Shown one piece after another: positions 17,198-21,784 of a stretch of 21,784 nucleotides of DNA. The stretch is from UBA3537 sp038106885 (GTDB lineage: Bacteria; Bacteroidota; Bacteroidia; Flavobacteriales; Flavobacteriaceae). The stretch's first letter is position 1; every line of letters begins with the position of its first letter. Both the position numbers and the translations under genes were made by a program. Below the pieces are notes generated by a model. The model was not told where the DNA came from. It worked only from the letters and a program-made list of their open reading frames with translations, and made no database searches. Where the stretch lies: positions 1-21,784 of the forward strand of contig JAYNFX010000026.1 in the NCBI GenBank assembly GCA_038106885.1, read 5' to 3'.

Positions 17198-19571
17198 GTT
17201 AGTTTTTTTATTTTGTTGCATTTCTTTTAGTGCTGTTTTTGCTCAAAATTCAAAAAGAATTTTTGAAAAGGTAGAAATTTTAGAAGATAATACATTAAAG
17301 ATTTCTGTAAATGACGGTATTTATAAAATTGTCCCATATACAAATAATATAATAGAAACAACATTTATCCCATATGGAGATGATGAAAATAAAAAATCAC
17401 ATGCTGTAATATTAAAACCTAATAATATTGAAACTTCTTTTGATGAAGATTTAAATCAAATTATTCTTAAAACAGAAGGAGTTACTGTTAAAGTTAAAAA
17501 ATCACCATTTCAAATAAATTATTATTACAAAAATAAATTTTTAATTTCTGAAGCTCAAGGTTATAAAAAACTTGACAGTTTAGAACAGATCGATTTTAAT
17601 ATTAAAGCTAATGAAATATTATACGGCGGAGGAGCAAGAGCTTTAGGTATGAACCGTAGAGGAAATAGGCTAGAGTTATATAATAAAGCACATTACGGAT
17701 ATGAAACTCATTCTAAACTAATGAATTTCACAATGCCAGTAGTAGTCTCCTCTGATCAATATATTTTACATTTTGACAATGCTCCAATCGGATTTTTAGA
17801 CTTAGACAGTAAACAAAATAATAAACTTGTATATGAAACTATTTCAGGCCGCAAAACATATCAAGTTATTGCAGCTGAAAATTGGCCTGAGTTAATAAAT
17901 CAATACACAAAATTAACTGGAAAACAACCCATGCCCCCACGTTGGGCCCTAGGTAATTTTGCAAGTAGATTTGGATACCATTCTCAAGAAGAAGTTGAGC
18001 AAACTATTAAAAAATTTAATGATTTAGACATTCCTGTTGATGCTGTAATTTTAGATCTTTATTGGTTTGGAGAAACCATCACTGGAACTATGGGTAATTT
18101 AAAAGTTTATAGGGATTCGTTTCCTGATTTTGAGAAAATGGTATCTAAGTTAAAAGCAAAAGGTGTAAAAACAATAACCATTACTGAACCATTTATTTTA
18201 ACCACATCAGACCGTTGGAAAGAGGCTGTTGAAAATGAAGTATTAGCAAAAGATTCTTTAGGTAATCCTTATACTTATGACTTTTATTTTGGTAATACAG
18301 GTTTAATTGATATTTATAATCCTAAAGGAGCATCTTGGTTTTGGTCTATTTACAAAGGATTGAAGAACAAAGGAATTGCAGGAGTTTGGGGAGATTTAGG
18401 TGAACCTGAAGTACATCCAAAAGATTTGCAACATTACTCTGGCTCTGCTGATGAAGTTCATAACATATATGGACACGACTGGGCAGGATTAATTCACAAG
18501 GGATATAAAAATGATTTTCCAAATGAAAGACCATTTATACTTATGAGAGCTGGATACTCTGGGTCTCAGCGTTACGGGCTAATTCCATGGTCAGGAGATG
18601 TTAACAGAACATGGGGTGGATTACAATCTCAACCTGAAATTGCACTGCAAATGGGGCTTCAAGGTTTAGGATACATGCACTCAGATTTAGGTGGTTTTGC
18701 AGGTGAAAATTTAGACGACGAGCTTTATGTTCGCTGGTTACAATATGGGGTTTTTCAACCTATTTTTAGACCTCATGCTCAAGAACAAGTTCCAAGTGAA
18801 CCTGTTTTTAGAACTTCAAAAACAATTGAATTATCTAAACAAGCTATTGATTTACGTTATTCATTATTACCATATAATTATCACTTAGTCTTTGAAAACA
18901 ATACAAAAGGACTACCACTAATGAGACCCTTGTTTTTTGAAGATTCTAGAATTGAAATAGATACCGTTTCAAGTACTTATTTGTGGGGTAATGATTTTTT
19001 AATTTCTCCAATTACAAAACCAAATCAAAAATTACAAAAAGTTCATTTTCCAAACACTGATAATTGGTATGATTTTTATACAAAACAAAAATTCAAATCA
19101 GGAAAAACTAAACTAATTAAAACACAGGAAAATTCTATCCCAACATTTGTTAGAGCTGGTGCAATTATACCTATGGTAAAAGCAGTTAAATCAACTGACA
19201 ATTATAATTTGGATAGTTTTGAATTACATTATTATTATGACGATAAAAAAAATAAAACCAAACGACTTATTTACAATGATAATGGTTTGCTTGCTGATGC
19301 TTATGAAAAGGGGCACTACGAACTTTTAGAAGTGAGTGCTAACCATAATTCAAAACAAATTGAAATAGAATTGAATACATCAAATGGAATAAACTATAAA
19401 TTCAATACTAAACAAATTGAAATAGTTATTTATAATTTAAAAAAAGAACCAAATGATGTTTTTTTTAATAGTAAAGAAATAAGCCACCATTACGACGAAT
19501 CATCACAATCACTTCGCATAAATTTAAATTGGAAAACATCCAATAAATCAACATTAAATATTAAATATTAA
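17190..19571 (+). CDS. GH31 alpha-glucosidase, exported
   Basis: This retaining exo-alpha-glucosidase releases glucose from malto-oligosaccharides, probably in the periplasm. It has a type I signal peptide (1-19, ending SAVFAQ), a GH31 N-terminal beta domain (about 25-240; EILYGGGARALGMNRRG), then the barrel from PMPPRWALGNFASRFGYHSQEEVE at about 247. The nucleophile is Asp402 in GVWGDLGEPE and the probable acid/base is Asp470 in IPWSGDVNRTWGGLQ. SDLGGFAG and RWLQYGVFQPIFRPHAQ follow, and a C-terminal beta domain. The 793 residues are full length. It fills the role of the GH97 SusB enzyme in Bacteroides. Alternative GH31 activities (isomaltose or alpha-1,6 preference, alpha-xylosidase) cannot be excluded. 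It overlaps the esterase stop by 8 bases. Confidence 0.94.
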   Translation: MNKLVFLFCCISFSAVFAQNSKRIFEKVEILEDNTLKISVNDGIYKIVPYTNNIIETTFIPYGDDENKKSHAVILKPNNIETSFDEDLNQIILKTEGVTVKVKKSPFQINYYYKNKFLISEAQGYKKLDSLEQIDFNIKANEILYGGGARALGMNRRGNRLELYNKAHYGYETHSKLMNFTMPVVVSSDQYILHFDNAPIGFLDLDSKQNNKLVYETISGRKTYQVIAAENWPELINQYTKLTGKQPMPPRWALGNFASRFGYHSQEEVEQTIKKFNDLDIPVDAVILDLYWFGETITGTMGNLKVYRDSFPDFEKMVSKLKAKGVKTITITEPFILTTSDRWKEAVENEVLAKDSLGNPYTYDFYFGNTGLIDIYNPKGASWFWSIYKGLKNKGIAGVWGDLGEPEVHPKDLQHYSGSADEVHNIYGHDWAGLIHKGYKNDFPNERPFILMRAGYSGSQRYGLIPWSGDVNRTWGGLQSQPEIALQMGLQGLGYMHSDLGGFAGENLDDELYVRWLQYGVFQPIFRPHAQEQVPSEPVFRTSKTIELSKQAIDLRYSLLPYNYHLVFENNTKGLPLMRPLFFEDSRIEIDTVSSTYLWGNDFLISPITKPNQKLQKVHFPNTDNWYDFYTKQKFKSGKTKLIKTQENSIPTFVRAGAIIPMVKAVKSTDNYNLDSFELHYYYDDKKNKTKRLIYNDNGLLADAYEKGHYELLEVSANHNSKQIEIELNTSNGINYKFNTKQIEIVIYNLKKEPNDVFFNSKEISHHYDESSQSLRINLNWKTSNKSTLNIKY

Positions 19572-19575
19572 TTAA

Positions 19576-20997
19576 ATGAAAAAAATTAGTTTAATCCTTG
19601 CAATCTTATTTTTATTAAGTTCATGTAAAAAATCTATAAAATCAGATGGGAACAATAATGGATACTTATATACACCCATTAGTGATTCTGATTTGGAAAA
19701 TGCTGTGATTTACGAAGTTAACATTCGTCAATATTCAGAATCAGGAACTTTTGAAGCATTTACAAATGACATACCACAACTAAAAGAGCTCGGAGTTAAA
19801 ATAATATGGGTTATGCCAATATTTCCTATTTCAACAACAAAAAGGAAAGCCACTGGTGGAGATTTCGCTTACCTTATTGAAGATGAAGATAAGCGCAATA
19901 AAATGCTAGGAAGCTATTATGCTGTCTCAGATTTTACAAAAGTAAATCCAGAATTCGGTACTATTAATGATTTTAGAAAAATGATTAAAACTGCTCACGA
20001 AAATGGTATGTTTATGATTTTGGATTGGGTACCCAATCATACAGGATGGGATCACACATGGCTGACCACTAATCCGGAGTATTATACTCAAAATGAAAAA
20101 GGTGAAGTAATTGATCCAATTAATCCTGATACTGGTGAGTCCTGGGGTTGGGCAGATGTTGCTGATTTAAATTATGATAATAAGAATATGCGACAAGAAA
20201 TGATTCAAAATATGTTGTATTGGGTCGAAAAAGAAGGAATAGACGGATTTAGATGTGATGTTGCAAGTGCTGTACCTTTAGATTTTTGGCAAGAAGCAAT
20301 TCCAAAACTCCGCTCAAAGAAAAATTTATTTATGTTAGCAGAAGCAGACGAGCCTGAGTTGCTAAAGGGAAAAAGTCTATTTGATATGGCTTATGGCTGG
20401 GAACGTCATCATGTATTAAATCAAATGGCAAAGTCAGATGCAGCTGTTAAATTGTGGGACAAAGTTATAAAATCAGATACTAGCAGATACGAAGATCAAG
20501 ATATTATAATGAACTTTGTTACAAATCATGATGAAAACTCATGGAATGGAACAATACGTGAAAGGATGGGTGATGCTGCTGAGCTTTTGACAGCCCTTAG
20601 CTTTGTATCACCTGGAATGCCACTAATTTATTCAGGACAAGAATATGATTTGAATCACAGATTATTATTCTTTGAAAAAGATCAAATTCCTCATTCAAAA
20701 AAAATAATGTGGCCAATATTAGAAAAACTAGGCAAGTTAAAAAATCAAAATCCTGCTTTAAATGGAGGAAAAAAACCTGCATCTTATAAAAAAATCCATC
20801 AGAAAAATTCATCAATTTTATCTTTTAAAAGAGAAAAAAATGGAAATATTGTTACTTTTCTTGGAAACTTTTCATCTGAAGTACAAACAATTGAAAATCC
20901 ATCAATTAATGCAATAGATTTATTTACCAATAATAAAGAATCTTCTAAAAATTTAAATTTAAAACCTTGGGGATTTAAAATACTTATAAGGGAGTAA
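19576..20997 (+). CDS. GH13 alpha-amylase/alpha-glucosidase lipoprotein
   Basis: This is a second small GH13 enzyme, acting on malto-oligosaccharides in the periplasm or at the outer membrane. There is a lipoprotein signal with Cys17 (LFLLSSC). The barrel begins at AVIYEVNIRQYSESGTF (about 43). Catalytic motifs: LDWVPNHTGWDH (Asp150, His155), GFRCDVAS (nucleophile Asp228), MLAEADE (acid/base Glu256) and FVTNHDENSW (His318, Asp319). LIYSGQEYD and a short C-terminal beta domain complete a 473-residue full-length protein. It lies 4 bases after the GH31 stop. It has no obvious N-terminal accessory domain, unlike the other two GH13 enzymes, so the three are not interchangeable copies. Confidence 0.94.
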   Translation: MKKISLILAILFLLSSCKKSIKSDGNNNGYLYTPISDSDLENAVIYEVNIRQYSESGTFEAFTNDIPQLKELGVKIIWVMPIFPISTTKRKATGGDFAYLIEDEDKRNKMLGSYYAVSDFTKVNPEFGTINDFRKMIKTAHENGMFMILDWVPNHTGWDHTWLTTNPEYYTQNEKGEVIDPINPDTGESWGWADVADLNYDNKNMRQEMIQNMLYWVEKEGIDGFRCDVASAVPLDFWQEAIPKLRSKKNLFMLAEADEPELLKGKSLFDMAYGWERHHVLNQMAKSDAAVKLWDKVIKSDTSRYEDQDIIMNFVTNHDENSWNGTIRERMGDAAELLTALSFVSPGMPLIYSGQEYDLNHRLLFFEKDQIPHSKKIMWPILEKLGKLKNQNPALNGGKKPASYKKIHQKNSSILSFKREKNGNIVTFLGNFSSEVQTIENPSINAIDLFTNNKESSKNLNLKPWGFKILIRE

Positions 20998-21030
20998 TTT
21001 AAATCAAAAAATTAAATTAAATGAAAAACT

Positions 21031-21058
21031 CTTAATTTTGAATACAAACAAAATTAAG
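21031..21058 (+). promoter_or_regulatory. Perfect 10-bp inverted repeat abutting the GH53 start codon
   Basis: CTTAATTTTG (21031-21040), an 8-base spacer, and CAAAATTAAG (21049-21058) end one base before the ATG at 21060. TAATTTTG at 21033-21040 also matches the Bacteroidetes -7 pattern TAnnTTTG, but no TTTG box is found at the right distance upstream. It could be an operator over a weak promoter, or a stem hiding the ribosome entry site in readthrough mRNA. No T-run follows, so a terminator is unlikely. Confidence 0.5.
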
Positions 21059-21059
21059 T

Positions 21060-21784
21060 ATGCGGTTAAATTTAAAACTGATTTTATTTATTTCATTAAT
21101 AACAGCTAGTTGCTCTGAAAATGAATCAAATCAAAATCCGGACAATCAAGATCAATCAAATTTTATTTCGTCTGTTGATATTTCATCTTTTCCAAAGATT
21201 GAATTATTTGACCCCGTATTTAAAAATGAATCAGGTAATTTAATTTCATTTTTAAATTTTTTAAAGTTAAAAGGAGTAAATACAATTCGTATTAGACTAT
21301 GGGTTAATCCATCAAATCAACACTCAAGTTTTGAAGAGGTAAAAACTTTTTCAGATTCATTAAAATCATTAGGTTTTAATATTTATTTAGCGCTTCATTT
21401 CTCAGACACGTGGGCTGACCCTGGTCATCAAGTCATTCCAGAAATATGGGAAAACAATTCATTTACTGATTTAAAAGGAATAGTTTACGAATACACTCAA
21501 ATGATTGTTGAACAAATAAACCCTGATATAATCCAAATTGGAAATGAAATTAATAATGGGTTTCTTCATCCTATTGGAAATATACATACTAATCCCAATC
21601 AATTTAAAGATTTAATTAGTGAATGTGTACGTGCTGTAAGAGAGAACTCTTTAAATCAAACTAAAATAATGATACACTATGCAGGATATCAAGAATCTGT
21701 AAACTTCTTTAATTTTTTTGAAGATTTAGACTATGATATTATTGGTATTTCATACTACCCTATTTGGCATGGTAAATCCTTAGC
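21060..21784 (+). CDS. GH53 endo-beta-1,4-galactanase-like lipoprotein (3' end outside window)
   Basis: GH53 enzymes cleave beta-1,4-galactan in arabinogalactan and pectin side chains. The visible 241 codons begin with a lipoprotein signal (ITASC, Cys18). They continue with FISSVDISSFPKIE, GVNTIRIRLWVNP, LALHFSDTWADPGHQVIPEIW, IIQIGNEINNGFLHPIGN (acid/base Glu163, codon 21546-21548) and DIIGISYYPIWHG. These are the characteristic GH53 landmarks. The second catalytic Glu lies beyond the window. It follows the GH13 gene on the same strand after 62 bases, so it may be the last gene of the operon or start a new unit. Its family specificity does not match the alpha-glucan theme of the locus, so actual substrate is uncertain. 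Confidence 0.9.
   Translation, partial: MRLNLKLILFISLITASCSENESNQNPDNQDQSNFISSVDISSFPKIELFDPVFKNESGNLISFLNFLKLKGVNTIRIRLWVNPSNQHSSFEEVKTFSDSLKSLGFNIYLALHFSDTWADPGHQVIPEIWENNSFTDLKGIVYEYTQMIVEQINPDIIQIGNEINNGFLHPIGNIHTNPNQFKDLISECVRAVRENSLNQTKIMIHYAGYQESVNFFNFFEDLDYDIIGISYYPIWHGKSL

Noticed and set aside
1..21784. tRNA, rRNA, CRISPR array, insertion sequence or transposase, phage integration site
   Set aside because: None seen on either strand; all the sequence is accounted for by one catabolic locus and short intergenic regions.

Overview
The window is AT-rich DNA from a member of the Bacteroidota, most likely a Flavobacteriia-type and probably marine bacterium. The evidence is a SusC/SusD pair, several short lipoprotein signal peptides, a promoter with the Bacteroidetes TTTG / TAnnTTTG form, and AT-rich codon use. 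Three runs of exactly 100 N (1470-1569, 3255-3354, 16195-16294) show that it is a scaffolded draft or metagenome assembly. All three fall inside genes and should be read as gaps of unknown size.

The whole window is one polysaccharide utilization locus for alpha-glucan (starch, glycogen, maltodextrin). A LacI-type regulator lies between two divergent operons. The minus-strand operon (8759 down past base 1) encodes the outer-membrane uptake machinery: SusC transporter, SusD lipoprotein, a SusE-like binding lipoprotein with tandem domains, and a large secreted GH13 amylase that runs off the left edge. The plus-strand operon (10200 onward) encodes an SLC45-like MFS sugar transporter, beta-phosphoglucomutase, GH65 maltose phosphorylase, a GH13 lipoprotein, an esterase whose start is lost in a gap, a GH31 alpha-glucosidase, a second GH13 lipoprotein and, at the right edge, a GH53 lipoprotein. 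Most plus-strand junctions overlap or are separated by 0-4 bases, so translation is probably coupled; the GH13-to-esterase junction is hidden in a gap and the GH53 gene follows a 62-base intergenic stretch.

Inferred flow: the exported GH13 cuts glucan at the surface; SusD/SusE bind the products and SusC imports them; the GH13 lipoproteins and GH31 finish the job in the periplasm or at the membrane; the MFS protein takes maltose into the cytoplasm; GH65 phosphorolyses it to glucose plus beta-glucose-1-phosphate; and the mutase makes glucose-6-phosphate. Neither a SusR-type sensor nor a GH97 (SusB) is present.

The points most worth a second look are: a SusE/SusF-type binding module inserted in the middle of SusD; a gap in the SusE gene whose two flanks are the same 55 bases; a three-arm inverted-repeat leader just after the predicted MFS promoter; an 18-base element shared by the two regulatory regions; and an esterase and a GH53 enzyme that do not fit the alpha-glucan theme.
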